A DNA stretch of 64,000 nt, taken from Pseudomonas sp. CHM02. Its GTDB lineage: Bacteria > Pseudomonadota > Gammaproteobacteria > Pseudomonadales > Pseudomonadaceae. The notes beneath the pieces are model-generated. The model made no database searches, was not told where the DNA came from, and saw only the letters and a list, made by a program, of their open reading frames with translations. Position 1 is the stretch's first letter; the number at the start of each line of letters is the position of its first letter. Position numbers and translations under genes: made by a program. This document shows positions 8,401 through 17,067 of this stretch, one piece after another. The stretch is from the NCBI RefSeq assembly GCF_000612585.1, contig NZ_JFCA01000001.1, positions 124,001-188,000 on the forward strand. The letters run 5' to 3'.

Positions 8401-8757
8401 TCAGATGCCAGCCAGTAAGCGCTCATAAGGAATACGCAAGCCTTCATGCAAGCGCTTGATCATCGACAAGCTCAACTTGCGCTTGTGATTGAGCACTTCG
8501 GACACTCGCCCGCTGGTCCCGATGAATGGCTCAAGATCCCGGGCGGTCATGCCCAGTTGCTCCATGCGAAATTTAATCGCTTCCACAGGATCCGAGGGCG
8601 GCATCGGAAAATGCTCTGCCTCGTACTTCTCAATGAGGACAGCAAGAATTTCCAGCTCGTCACCCTCAGGTGAGCCGATTTCCGCTCCCCATAGCTGCTC
8701 CACGCGCGCAAGTGCCGCGGTAAGGTCTTCCTGGGAATGTATAGGTTTGATGTTCAT
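8401..8757 (-). CDS. higA: HigA-type antitoxin, helix-turn-helix
   Basis: Antitoxin of a type II toxin-antitoxin pair; 118 aa from ATG at 8757 (a GTG one codon earlier is possible). The C-terminal half is an XRE-like HTH (QLGMTARDLEPFIGTSGRVS then VLNHKRKLSLSMIKRLHEGL). It is the second gene, after the toxin, the order typical of HigBA; stop and start overlap as TGATG, so translation is coupled. It presumably binds the palindrome at 9069-9083 to repress its own operon. Confidence 0.88.
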   Translation of the reverse strand: MNIKPIHSQEDLTAALARVEQLWGAEIGSPEGDELEILAVLIEKYEAEHFPMPPSDPVEAIKFRMEQLGMTARDLEPFIGTSGRVSEVLNHKRKLSLSMIKRLHEGLRIPYERLLAGI

Positions 8758-9059
8758 CACACGGTCTCCGCGTTGATCTGGTCGTACTGCGCGTGAGTTC
8801 CTACGAAACGTATGAACCCAAGCTGGCGCTGATAATCGATGGCCATAATGACCCGGTACTTGTTACCGCCCACGTTGAAGGCAACCCTGCCACTTTTAAG
8901 GATGCTTGCCGTTCTTAGCTCTGCTTTGAGCGCTTGCGGCGTTGGGTAAGTCGCTCTTTCCATATGGCGGTACAGCTCGACCAGGGGTGTCTTGGCGTCG
9001 GAATAGGCTGGATGGCTTTCCCAGAATATTCGTAGGGTTGAGAGAGCGATTATGCGCAT
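8757..9059 (-). CDS. higB: HigB-family (RelE-like) mRNA interferase toxin
   Basis: A 100 aa toxin of the HigB family (ribosome-dependent mRNA endonuclease by family knowledge). Visible features: RIFWESHPAYSDAKTPLVEL near the N-terminus, LKSGRVAFNVGGNKYRVIM in the central sheet and FIRFVGTHAQYDQI near the end, all typical of this family. It precedes and overlaps the antitoxin gene. Promoter and operator are immediately upstream. Confidence 0.9.
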   Translation of the reverse strand: MRIIALSTLRIFWESHPAYSDAKTPLVELYRHMERATYPTPQALKAELRTASILKSGRVAFNVGGNKYRVIMAIDYQRQLGFIRFVGTHAQYDQINAETV

Positions 9060-9068
9060 CGCGACAAC

Positions 9069-9083
9069 CTCCCAATTTGGGAG
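9069..9083. promoter_or_regulatory. Palindromic operator of the higBA pair
   Basis: CTCCCAATTTGGGAG: 7-base arms around one central base, ending 9 bases before the higB start. A palindrome at this position is the usual autoregulatory binding site of a HigA antitoxin. Confidence 0.6.
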
Positions 9084-9185
9084 AATATAGGCGCGGCTGG
9101 ATGGAGATGCAATCCCGGAAACAATTTCTGACGAGTAAGCAGTCGGTTCATGTGATCCCTCACAGACGGCTAATGGACAGTCCGA

Positions 9186-9205
9186 GCCGGACGCTATCGT
9201 CCGGC
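9186..9205. other. Perfect GC-rich hairpin in the higB-pabB gap
   Basis: GCCGGACG / CGTCCGGC, 8-base arms with a 4-base loop, inside the 205-base gap between higB and the end of pabB. No T-run follows on either strand, so a terminator role is doubtful; the rest of the gap shows nothing recognisable. Confidence 0.4.
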
Positions 9206-9288
9206 CCGAATACAGTCCATAAACGTTCTGATTCAGGTTTTTTCCTGTCGGCCGGCGCTGTCGACGAGAGCCAGGAGAGGCTTGGCTG

Positions 9289-10632
9289 CTACAGGTTTTC
9301 CAGCGTGTGTAACAACACCCGCACCTTGGTCAGCGACTCCTGATACTCCGCTTCCCACTGCGAGTCCGCCACGATCCCACCGCCGCCCCAGCAGCATACT
9401 TGGCCATCCTTCACCAGCAGGCTGCGGATGGCGATCGAGCTGTCCATCTCGCCGCGCACATCCAGATACACCAGCGAGCCGCAGTACAGCCCGCGTCGGG
9501 TCGGTTCCAGTTCGTCGATGATCTGCATGGCGCGGATCTTCGGCGCGCCAGTGATGGAGCCACCGGGGAAGCTGCCGGCGATCAGGTCGAGGGCGTCTTT
9601 GCCATCGGCCAGTTCGCCGATGACGCTGCTCACCAAATGATGCACGTTGGGGTAGCTTTCCAGGCTGAACAGCTCCGGCACGCTCACAGAGCCAGTGCGG
9701 CAGCTGCGGCCGAGGTCGTTGCGCAGCAGGTCGACGATCATCAGGTTTTCGGCGCGGTCCTTGGGGCTGGCCAGCAGTTCGGCGGCGTTGGCGGCGTCTT
9801 CGTCGGGCGTCAGGCCGCGTGGGCGGGTGCCTTTGATCGGACGGGTTTCGACCTGGCGTTCGCTGATGCGCACGAAGCGCTCCGGCGACAGGCTCAACAC
9901 CGCACCGTCGTCCGGCAGGCTCTGGAACCCGGAGAACGGCGTGGGGCAAGCTTCGCGCAGGGCGCAATAAGCCACCCAAGGATCGCCGCTGCACGGCGCT
10001 CGAAAACGCTGGGCGAAGTTGACCTGGTAGCAATCGCCGGCCTGGATGTAGTCCTGGATGCGCACGATGGCCTGGCGGTAAGCTTCGGCGGTGAGGTCCG
10101 GTGCCATCGGGCCCTGAAGTGTGAAGGTTCCCGAGGTGTCGACAGTGGCCGCGCTGAACAAGGCAATCAACCGTTGCCGCTCGCTGTCGGTCAATGCCGG
10201 GTGAAACACCAGTTGACTGGTCTGCACGTGGTGATCACTCACCAACGCCCAGGCATACAGCCCGAAGCGCGCATCCGGCAGGTGCAGGTCGTCCGTGGCC
10301 ACGTGCGGCATCTGTTCCAGATGGCGGCCGAAGTCATAGCTCAGGTAGCCGATCAGGCCGCCGGCAAACGGCAACTCAACGCCGACGGGTAAATCCGCCT
10401 TACCCAACTGGGTCAGGTTTTCGCGCAAGCGTTGCAGGAAATCACTACCGCTCTCGTCGGGTGATACCGTCAGGGTTGCTTGCGGCCAGGCGCTCAGCAG
10501 GTCATATCGCCCGCGCTCGGCTGCCGGTCGCCCGCTGTCCAGCAGCACGGCACCAGGCGCGTGGCGAATCGCCGCAAAATACTCGGCGGGGTTGGCCCGG
10601 TAGGGCAGCGGGTGTACGGAGCAGGTCGACAT
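9289..10632 (-). CDS. pabB: Aminodeoxychorismate synthase component I
   Basis: Converts chorismate plus glutamine-derived ammonia to 4-amino-4-deoxychorismate for folate. About 447 aa from the ATG at 10632 (MSTCSVHPLPYR); in-frame ATGs at 10656 and 10680 are possible but add unconserved residues and none has a clear ribosome site. The PIKGTRPRG motif carries the lysine that marks PabB rather than TrpE (PIAGT). The chorismate-binding core is complete: DLLRNDLGR, SFPGGSITGAPKIRAMQIID and GGGGIVADS. It stands alone, downstream of the ligase operon on the same strand. Confidence 0.94.
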   Translation of the reverse strand: MSTCSVHPLPYRANPAEYFAAIRHAPGAVLLDSGRPAAERGRYDLLSAWPQATLTVSPDESGSDFLQRLRENLTQLGKADLPVGVELPFAGGLIGYLSYDFGRHLEQMPHVATDDLHLPDARFGLYAWALVSDHHVQTSQLVFHPALTDSERQRLIALFSAATVDTSGTFTLQGPMAPDLTAEAYRQAIVRIQDYIQAGDCYQVNFAQRFRAPCSGDPWVAYCALREACPTPFSGFQSLPDDGAVLSLSPERFVRISERQVETRPIKGTRPRGLTPDEDAANAAELLASPKDRAENLMIVDLLRNDLGRSCRTGSVSVPELFSLESYPNVHHLVSSVIGELADGKDALDLIAGSFPGGSITGAPKIRAMQIIDELEPTRRGLYCGSLVYLDVRGEMDSSIAIRSLLVKDGQVCCWGGGGIVADSQWEAEYQESLTKVRVLLHTLENL

Positions 10633-10716
10633 GCGAGGCGAATCAGCTATGGGCATGGAGGGGCAGGGATTGTACCGCATTCCACTGTAGGCGCCGGCTT
10701 ACAGGCGACGCGGTCT

Positions 10717-11703
10717 TCAGCCTTCCACAGGCGGAATATGCCCAAACATTTCCTGCACAAACTTCACCCGCTCTTCTGGTGTTTCCGTCACGCCGGCGGC
10801 TTTCAGCTCTTCCAGCCGGGCTTCCACCGCATGCGTACGCAGGGTCAGGCCGCAGTCGTTGGCGATCTGGATATTCAACCCCGGCCGCGCATTCAGCTCC
10901 AGGATCAGCGGGCCTTTTTCCTGGTCGAGCACCATGTCCACGCCGATATAACCCAGCCCGCACAGCTCATAGCAGCCGGCCGCGAGTTTCATGAAACCGT
11001 CCCAGTTGGGCAGTTGCACGCCATCCACCGCGTTGGTGGTGTCGGGGTGTTTGGTGATGATGTTGTTCAGCCAGGTGCCGCGCAGTGTCAGGCCGGTAGC
11101 GAGGTCCACACCGACACCGATGGCGCCCTGGTGCAGGTTGGCCTTGCCGCCCGACTGGCGGGTCGGCAAGCGCAGCATCGCCATCACCGGGTAGCCCATC
11201 AGCACGATGATGCGGATGTCCGGCACGCCCTCATAGCTGATGCTCTTGAAGATCTGGTCGGGCACCACGCGGTATTCGATCAGCGCACGATCACGGTGGC
11301 CGCCGAGCGAGTACAGGCCGGTAAGGATGCTGGAGATCTGATGCTCGATCTCTTCATGGCTGATGATCTTGCCGGACACTGTGCGATAGCGCCCTTCAAA
11401 ACGGTCCGCCACCACCAGGATACCGTCACCGCCGGCGCCCTGGGCCGGCTTGATCACGAAGTCGCTGCGCCCGCCGATGATGTCGTCGAGCTTGTCGATT
11501 TCCTTCTCGGTGGAGATCACCCCGTACATTTCCGGCACATGGATGCCGGCGGCCAGCGCACGTTCCTTGGTGATGATCTTGTCATCCACGATCGGGTACA
11601 GGCTGCGCTTGTTGTACTTGAGCACGTAGTCGGCGTTACGCCGGTTGATGCCCATGATCCCCCGCGCTTCCAGGGCCTTCCAGGTCTTCCAGAAGCCGAA
11701 CAT
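10717..11703 (-). CDS. ATP-grasp ligase (alpha-L-glutamate ligase-like / RimK-like)
   Basis: A 328 aa ATP-grasp enzyme predicted to make an amide or peptide bond. Seen: FVIKPAQGAGGDGILVV (ATP-binding lysine and glycine-rich loop), VPDIRIIVLMG, SGGKANLHQGAIGVGVD, and the metal-binding end DMVLDQEKGPLILELNARPG with E and N. It is the third gene of a three-gene operon: its ATG overlaps the stop of the membrane protein gene by one base (TAATG). The pairing with a retropepsin-like protease and an inactive transglutaminase suggests amino-acid ligation to, and trimming of, a cell-envelope peptide. Substrates are not known to me. Confidence 0.85.
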   Translation of the reverse strand: MFGFWKTWKALEARGIMGINRRNADYVLKYNKRSLYPIVDDKIITKERALAAGIHVPEMYGVISTEKEIDKLDDIIGGRSDFVIKPAQGAGGDGILVVADRFEGRYRTVSGKIISHEEIEHQISSILTGLYSLGGHRDRALIEYRVVPDQIFKSISYEGVPDIRIIVLMGYPVMAMLRLPTRQSGGKANLHQGAIGVGVDLATGLTLRGTWLNNIITKHPDTTNAVDGVQLPNWDGFMKLAAGCYELCGLGYIGVDMVLDQEKGPLILELNARPGLNIQIANDCGLTLRTHAVEARLEELKAAGVTETPEERVKFVQEMFGHIPPVEG

Positions 11704-13235
11704 TACGAATCAGCCTTGAGGAAGGCCTTGAAACGCACCAGCTCGGTCAGGCGGTAGCCGCGATAACGACCCATGGCCAGCATGAAACCCACCAGGATCA
11801 GCAGGATCGCCGGGAAGGTAAACACGAAGTAGACCAGCTCCGGGACGCTCATGATCAGGTGCGCCAGGGACGCGGCGAACAGCGTACCAATCGCCACTTT
11901 CAACGCATGGTTGGCGCCGCGCTCTTCCCAGGTGATCGACAGGCGTTCGATGGTCATGGTCAGGATCACCATCGGGAACAGTGCCACCGACAACCCGCGC
12001 TCCAGCCCCAGTTTATGGCTGAACAGGCTGATGGCCGCGATCAGCACCACCACGAAGGTGAGCACCACCGACAGCCTCGGCAGCATCTGCAGCTTCAAGT
12101 GTTCCAGGTACGACCTAAGCGACAGCCCCAGCGCCGTGATGATTGTGAACAGCACAATCCCGAAGCCCAGCTGCGTCTCGCGAAACGCCAGGGCGATCAG
12201 TACCGGGGTGAAGGTGCCCAGGGTCTGCAGGCCGATCAGGTTGCGCAGGATCAGGATCACCAGCACGCCAATCGGGATCATCACCATGATCATGAACGTC
12301 TGCTGGGTTTGCAGCGGCAGGCCGTACAGGGAGTATTCGAGGAAGTTGGCGTCGGTGTTCTCGTCGGTCAGCTTGGCCAGGCGAATCGCGTTCATCTCGC
12401 TGTTGTTCAGGCTGAAAGTCACCATGGCCTTCTTGCCGCCATCGACGGTGATCAGGTTTTCATCACCGGTCCACCACAGCAGGCGGTCGGCGGGCAGGCC
12501 TTGTTCGCCGGTTTCCGGGTTGAAGTACAGCCAGTCATTGCCGTTGAAACTGCGCAGCCACAGCTCCGGGGTTTGCGGCTGGTCGGCCACCAGGCGGATG
12601 GTGTGGACCTTTTCCACCGGCACGTGGGCGATGGACAGCAGCAATTCGACGATCTTGGCCTTGTGCGGCGTCGACGGGTCGCCGGCCAGCAACAGCTTTA
12701 CATTGTCGTCGTTGAGGTTGTTGGTGCGCTTGATGGCTTCGCTGATAAAGGTCTCGACGTCGGCCGAGTGCTGGCGGATCGGCGCCAGCAGCGCTTCGGC
12801 GGCGATTTTCTCCGGGCCTTCCACGGCGATGCTGTCGCGGAAGGTCGGGCCCTTGACCTTGACCTTTTCGCCGCTGTAACGCTTGGTGAGGACCAGGCGG
12901 TAGTACAGGGTCTGGTTGCCCTTGGCACGGCGTGCCGACCAGGTGACCTTGCGGTTGCCGTCGGTGCGGTTGACGCTCACCCCGTAGTTGTTCGAGATGA
13001 AGCTCTCGTTGAGGCTGACGAAGTCGCGGCTCAAGGGCGGCACGAACATCTGGATCTTCACCGGGTCTTTCGGGTTGGCGACGAACTCGACCTTGGCGTC
13101 GATGTTCCACAAGTCGTCGGTGGCGTCCTCGGTGACGGGGATCCCCAGCACGAAGATCTGGTAGGCGGTGACCGAAATACCCAGCACCACCAGGATGGCG
13201 ATCAGGATTTTCAGGTGCAGGGTCAGAGAGCGCAT
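11703..13235 (-). CDS. Inactive-transglutaminase domain fused to a 7TM membrane protein
   Basis: A 510 aa membrane protein: an N-terminal membrane anchor (residues about 8-30), a large periplasmic domain (about 35-310) of the inactive transglutaminase type, and seven hydrophobic segments from about 315 to 495. The transglutaminase-like region around LLSIAHVPVEKVHTIRLVAD and WLYFNPETGEQG lacks the catalytic cysteine, so it probably binds rather than cleaves. It lies 5 bases after the protease gene and overlaps the ATP-grasp gene by 1 base. Likely scaffold or transporter linking cytoplasmic ligase and periplasmic protease; inference only. Confidence 0.82.
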   Translation of the reverse strand: MRSLTLHLKILIAILVVLGISVTAYQIFVLGIPVTEDATDDLWNIDAKVEFVANPKDPVKIQMFVPPLSRDFVSLNESFISNNYGVSVNRTDGNRKVTWSARRAKGNQTLYYRLVLTKRYSGEKVKVKGPTFRDSIAVEGPEKIAAEALLAPIRQHSADVETFISEAIKRTNNLNDDNVKLLLAGDPSTPHKAKIVELLLSIAHVPVEKVHTIRLVADQPQTPELWLRSFNGNDWLYFNPETGEQGLPADRLLWWTGDENLITVDGGKKAMVTFSLNNSEMNAIRLAKLTDENTDANFLEYSLYGLPLQTQQTFMIMVMIPIGVLVILILRNLIGLQTLGTFTPVLIALAFRETQLGFGIVLFTIITALGLSLRSYLEHLKLQMLPRLSVVLTFVVVLIAAISLFSHKLGLERGLSVALFPMVILTMTIERLSITWEERGANHALKVAIGTLFAASLAHLIMSVPELVYFVFTFPAILLILVGFMLAMGRYRGYRLTELVRFKAFLKADS

Positions 13236-13240
13236 TCGGT

Positions 13241-13777
13241 TTACTCGGCGGTATGAGCGTCGGCGGCGCAGGCGGGTTTGCCTGCTGCGTATTTAAGACT
13301 GGGGTCGACCAGCGCATCAAAGCGTTTCAGCGCTTCGGAGCCAATCAGCAGCGGATATTGGAAAGCGCTGCGGTCAGTCAAGTTCACTTCGATGCTGCGT
13401 AAAGCAGTGCCCATGCAGATATCCAGGGCAATCACCGGACGGGCGGTGTAGTTCTTGTCCTCATCGGGGTCGTAGTCACCGGCGCGGCGCTTGATCTTGC
13501 TGACGCGGGCCAGGGGGCGTTCGATGGGGTGGGAATGGGCGGTGTCGATGGCCAGGTAGAAGCGCACCCAGGATTCGCCGTTGCGCTTGAAGCGCTTGAT
13601 ATCACGGGCACTGAGGGACGCGGTCTTGGCACCGGTGTCCAGTTTGGCGGCGACTTCCAGGTCGATGCCGACCAATTGGGCGTACTCGTTGAGGCCATAC
13701 ACGGTCTTCTCGGCGGCAACGACAAGGCCCGGTGCGGTCAACAGGCAAATCAATAGAAGGAAGGGTTTGAGTCTCAT
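13241..13777 (-). CDS. Periplasmic retropepsin-like aspartic protease (RimB family)
   Basis: A 178 aa exported protein. Signal peptide at residues 1-22 (MRLKPFLLLICLLTAPGLVV, cut after AA). The retropepsin-like active-site motif is KLDTGAKTASLSA (D-T-G) near residue 47, and a late IGSEALKRF segment is typical of the family, formerly annotated as ATP-dependent zinc protease. First gene of the operon with the 7TM protein and ATP-grasp ligase. It is expected to act in the periplasm as a dimer, since only one DTG is present. Confidence 0.85.
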   Translation of the reverse strand: MRLKPFLLLICLLTAPGLVVAAEKTVYGLNEYAQLVGIDLEVAAKLDTGAKTASLSARDIKRFKRNGESWVRFYLAIDTAHSHPIERPLARVSKIKRRAGDYDPDEDKNYTARPVIALDICMGTALRSIEVNLTDRSAFQYPLLIGSEALKRFDALVDPSLKYAAGKPACAADAHTAE

Positions 13778-13962
13778 AGATCCCGAGGCGGCAGTGCGAT
13801 GTTCAATTCAAGGCGACTGGCATTGCTGCGCAAACTCCCTCGTATGCCGTTTCATCCAATGATGTCAGGCAAAAGTGGTGCGCATTCTAACATGATGCTT
13901 TTTTGGCGCCAGCGCTGGCAGCCGGCCATGCCCCGATAGGGTGCAACAGCGGTTATTAGACG

Positions 13963-13974
13963 ATTGTCGACAAT
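13963..13974. promoter_or_regulatory. Putative PrpR operator 1, ATTGTCGACAAT
   Basis: Perfect 12-base palindrome 74 bases upstream of the prp regulator start. The TGTCGACA core recurs at 14038-14045, right at the start codon. Two matching palindromes before an autoregulated GntR gene suggest repressor binding sites. Confidence 0.55.
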
Positions 13975-14037
13975 GTTGATTTATTCTTTGACTATCAGGG
14001 GGTGATTAGCTAGTTTTTGCCGCATTGATTTTAAAGG

Positions 14038-14045
14038 TGTCGACA
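14038..14045. promoter_or_regulatory. Putative PrpR operator 2, TGTCGACA, at the ribosome-binding region
   Basis: Second copy of the TGTCGACA core, centred 73 bases (about seven helical turns) from operator 1 and lying between the AAAGGTG ribosome site and the ATG at 14048. Binding here could block both transcription and start-site access. Confidence 0.45.
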
Positions 14046-14047
14046 AT

Positions 14048-14770
14048 ATGCTGGATCAGCTGGAATCCCCAGTGGTGGCGCAAGACGATTCCCAGACCAT
14101 GTCCGAGAACGTCTTCCGGCGTATCCAGGCCGCCATCGTCAAGGGTGAGATCGCCCCCGGCAGCAAGATCTCCGAGCCGGAACTGGCGCGCACCTACGGC
14201 ATCAGCCGCGGCCCGTTGCGCGAGGCGATCCATCGTCTCGAAGGCCAGCGCCTGCTGGTGCGCGTGCCTCATGTGGGAGCGCGAGTGGTATCGCTGAGCC
14301 ACGCCGAGCTGATCGAGCTCTATGAAATCCGCGAATCCCTCGAAGGCATGGCCTGCCGCCTGGCTGCCGAGCGCATGACCGACGCGGAGATCGAAGAGTT
14401 GCGCCAGGTGCTGCACACCCACGAGCGCGACGAAGCCTTCCAGGCCGGCCTCGGCTATTACCAGCAGGAGGGCGACTTCGATTTTCATTACCGGATCATT
14501 CAAGGCGCCGGTAACCGCACCCTGACCCAAATGCTTTGCGGCGAGCTGTACCAATTGGTACGCATGTACCGCATCCAGTTCTCCGCGACCCCCAATCGTC
14601 CACGCCAGGCCTTTGCCGAGCATCACCGCATTCTGGATGCGATTGCCGATCGCGACGGTGAGCTGGCCGAACTGTTGATGCGTCGCCATATCGGCGCGTC
14701 CAAACGCAACATTGCCCGTCATTTCCCGGACGGCGCCCCCCAGACAACCACTCAGCGAGGTGAGTCATGA
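14048..14770 (+). CDS. GntR/FadR-type regulator of the methylcitrate operon
   Basis: A 240 aa GntR-family regulator: winged HTH at residues about 20-85 ([20 protein letters not shown] then [17 protein letters not shown]) and an FCD effector domain with the metal-binding pattern ([39 protein letters not shown]). First gene of the propionate operon; its stop overlaps the prpB start by 4 bases (ATGA). This is the GntR-type control common in pseudomonads, unlike the sigma-54 PrpR of enterics. The effector is probably 2-methylcitrate or 2-methylisocitrate. Confidence 0.9.
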   Translation: MLDQLESPVVAQDDSQTMSENVFRRIQAAIVKGEIAPGSKISEPELARTYGISRGPLREAIHRLEGQRLLVRVPHVGARVVSLSHAELIELYEIRESLEGMACRLAAERMTDAEIEELRQVLHTHERDEAFQAGLGYYQQEGDFDFHYRIIQGAGNRTLTQMLCGELYQLVRMYRIQFSATPNRPRQAFAEHHRILDAIADRDGELAELLMRRHIGASKRNIARHFPDGAPQTTTQRGES

Positions 14771-15660
14771 GTTCTAACAATAAAAGCACACCCGGCCAGC
14801 GTTTCCGTGACGCCGTCGCCAGCGAACACCCCCTGCAGGTGGTGGGCGCGATCAACGCCAACCACGCACTGCTGGCCAAGCGCGCCGGGTTCAAGGCGAT
14901 CTACCTGTCGGGTGGCGGTGTGGCGGCCGGCTCCCTCGGCGTCCCGGACCTGGGCATCACTGGCCTGGATGATGTGCTGACCGACGTACGCCGCATCACC
15001 GACGTGTGCGACCTGCCGCTGCTGGTGGACGTGGACACCGGTTTCGGTTCCTCGGCGTTCAACGTGGCGCGCACCGTCAAGTCGATGATCAAGTTCGGCG
15101 CGGCCGCCATCCACATCGAAGACCAGGTCGGCGCCAAGCGCTGCGGTCACCGCCCGAACAAGGAAATCGTGTCCCAGCAGGAAATGGTCGACCGCATCAA
15201 GGCCGCCGTGGATGCGCGCACCGATGACAGCTTCGTGATCATGGCCCGCACCGATGCCCTGGCGGTCGAAGGTTTGGAGTCGGCCCTGGAACGTGCTGCC
15301 GCCTGCATCGAAGCCGGCGCCGACATGGTGTTCCCGGAAGCCATCACGGAACTGGAGATGTACAAGCTGTTCGCCTCCCGCGTGAAAGCGCCGATCCTGG
15401 CCAACATCACCGAGTTCGGCGCCACGCCGCTATACACCACCGAACAGTTGAAATCTGCCGATGTTTCCATCGTGCTGTACCCGCTCTCGGCTTTCCGTGC
15501 CATGAACAAGGCGGCCGAAAACGTCTACACCGCGATCCGTCGCGACGGTACCCAGCAGAACGTGATCGATACCATGCAAACCCGCATGGAGCTTTACGAT
15601 CGCATCGACTACCACACCTTCGAGCAGAAGCTCGACGCGCTGTTTGCCGCCAAGAAATAA
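14767..15660 (+). CDS. prpB: 2-methylisocitrate lyase
   Basis: Cleaves 2-methylisocitrate to pyruvate and succinate, the last step of propionate breakdown. 297 aa, the normal length. The isocitrate-lyase-superfamily signature KRCGH is present in [15 protein letters not shown], together with DVDTGFGSS (metal-binding Asp) and [15 protein letters not shown]. Coupled to the regulator gene by a 4-base overlap; a REPIN follows before prpC. Confidence 0.96.
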   Translation: MSSNNKSTPGQRFRDAVASEHPLQVVGAINANHALLAKRAGFKAIYLSGGGVAAGSLGVPDLGITGLDDVLTDVRRITDVCDLPLLVDVDTGFGSSAFNVARTVKSMIKFGAAAIHIEDQVGAKRCGHRPNKEIVSQQEMVDRIKAAVDARTDDSFVIMARTDALAVEGLESALERAAACIEAGADMVFPEAITELEMYKLFASRVKAPILANITEFGATPLYTTEQLKSADVSIVLYPLSAFRAMNKAAENVYTAIRRDGTQQNVIDTMQTRMELYDRIDYHTFEQKLDALFAAKK

Positions 15661-15675
15661 ATGCCTGACGAACAA

Positions 15676-15760
15676 CTGTAGGAGCCGGCTTGCCGGCGAT
15701 TGCGCCTTCGAACCTGGCGCAAGCCTCAAGGGCCTATCGCCGGCAAGCCGGCTCCTACAG
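15676..15760. repeat. REPIN between prpB and prpC, GTAGGAGCCGGCTTGCCGGC class
   Basis: 25-base complementary arms (15676-15700 and 15736-15760) around a 35-base spacer. It lies inside the operon and has no T-run, so it is more likely an mRNA-stability or mobile REP element than a strong terminator. Confidence 0.9.
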
Positions 15761-15810
15761 GGCCGCGATTAACCAAGGCCTCCTTATAAATACAAGATTG
15801 GAGAAGAGAA

Positions 15811-16938
15811 ATGGCTGAAGCAAAAGTATTGAGTGGCGCCGGCCTGCGTGGCCAGGTGGCCGGGCAGACCGCACTGTCCACCGTGGGCCAGGCCGGTGCC
15901 GGCCTGACCTATCGTGGCTACGACGTGCGCGAACTCGCCGCCGATGCGCAATTTGAAGAAGTCGCGTACTTGCTGCTGTACGGCGAACTGCCGACCAAGG
16001 CCGAGCTGGCTGCCTACACCGCCAAGCTGAGCAAGCTGCGCGACCTGCCGCAAGCGCTGAAAGAAGTGCTGGAACGCATTCCCGCCGACGCCCACCCGAT
16101 GGACGTGATGCGCACCGGTTGTTCGTTCCTGGGCAATATCGAGCCGGAAAAAGACTTCAGCGTGCAGCGCGACGTCACCGACCGCCTGCTCGCCGCCTTC
16201 CCGGCGATCATGTGCTACTGGTACCGCTTCAGCCACGACGGCAAGCGCATCGACTGCGTGACCGATGAACCTTCCATCGGCGGCCACTTCCTGCATTTGC
16301 TGCATGGCAAGCAACCGAGCGAGTTGCACGTCAAGGTGATGAACGTCTCGTTGATCCTTTACGCCGAGCACGAATTCAACGCCTCGACCTTCACTGCACG
16401 GGTGTGTGCGTCGACCCTGTCCGACCTGTATTCCTGCGTTACCGCCGCCATCGGCTCCCTGCGTGGCCCGCTGCACGGGGGGGCCAACGAAGCGGCCATG
16501 GAAATGATCGAGCGTTTCGGTTCGGCCGAAGAAGCCGTTGGAGGCACCCTCGGCATGCTGGCGCGCAAGGACAAGATCATGGGCTTCGGCCACGCGATCT
16601 ACAAAGACAGCGACCCGCGTAATGAAGTGATCAAGGGCTGGTCGAAAAAACTCGCCGACGAAGTGGGCGACACGGTGTTGTTCCCGGTGTCCGAAGCCAT
16701 CGACAAGACCATGTGGGAACAGAAGAAGCTGTTCCCCAACGCCGACTTCTACCATGCCTCGGCGTACCACTTCATGGGCATCCCGACCAAGCTGTTTACC
16801 CCGATCTTCGTGTGCTCGCGCCTGACGGGCTGGGCCGCGCATGTGTTCGAGCAGCGTGCCAACAACCGCATCATCCGTCCAAGCGCCGAATACACCGGCG
16901 TTGAGCAGCGCAAGTTCGTGCCAATCGAACGTCGCTGA
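15811..16938 (+). CDS. prpC: 2-methylcitrate synthase
   Basis: Condenses propionyl-CoA with oxaloacetate to 2-methylcitrate. 375 aa, typical of the short methylcitrate synthases. Citrate-synthase motifs are visible: LHGGANEAAMEMIERF with the active-site histidine, MGFGHAIYKDSDPRN with the second histidine, and the substrate-binding end IIRPSAEYTG. The start at ATG 15811 is preceded by GGAGAAGAG. Flanked by REPINs on both sides within the prp operon. Confidence 0.95.
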   Translation: MAEAKVLSGAGLRGQVAGQTALSTVGQAGAGLTYRGYDVRELAADAQFEEVAYLLLYGELPTKAELAAYTAKLSKLRDLPQALKEVLERIPADAHPMDVMRTGCSFLGNIEPEKDFSVQRDVTDRLLAAFPAIMCYWYRFSHDGKRIDCVTDEPSIGGHFLHLLHGKQPSELHVKVMNVSLILYAEHEFNASTFTARVCASTLSDLYSCVTAAIGSLRGPLHGGANEAAMEMIERFGSAEEAVGGTLGMLARKDKIMGFGHAIYKDSDPRNEVIKGWSKKLADEVGDTVLFPVSEAIDKTMWEQKKLFPNADFYHASAYHFMGIPTKLFTPIFVCSRLTGWAAHVFEQRANNRIIRPSAEYTGVEQRKFVPIERR

Positions 16939-16954
16939 ATGGGAACACCTCGAT

Positions 16955-17026
16955 CCCTGTAGGAGCCGGCTTGCCGGCGATGGCGGTCTCAAGGGCCTCA
17001 TCGCCGGCAAGCCGGCTCCTACAGGG
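16955..17026. repeat. REPIN between prpC and acnD
   Basis: 27-base complementary arms (16955-16981 and 17000-17026) with an 18-base loop, same class as the prpB-prpC element. Confidence 0.9.
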
Positions 17027-17067
17027 GAAGGGGCAGCCCTGAAACCTACCGTGACCGAGTCCTGACG

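Noticed and set aside
15676..17026. Hairpins between prpB, prpC and acnD read as transcription terminators
   Set aside because: No T-run follows, sequences match the REP classes, and the genes form one pathway; REPINs explain them better.
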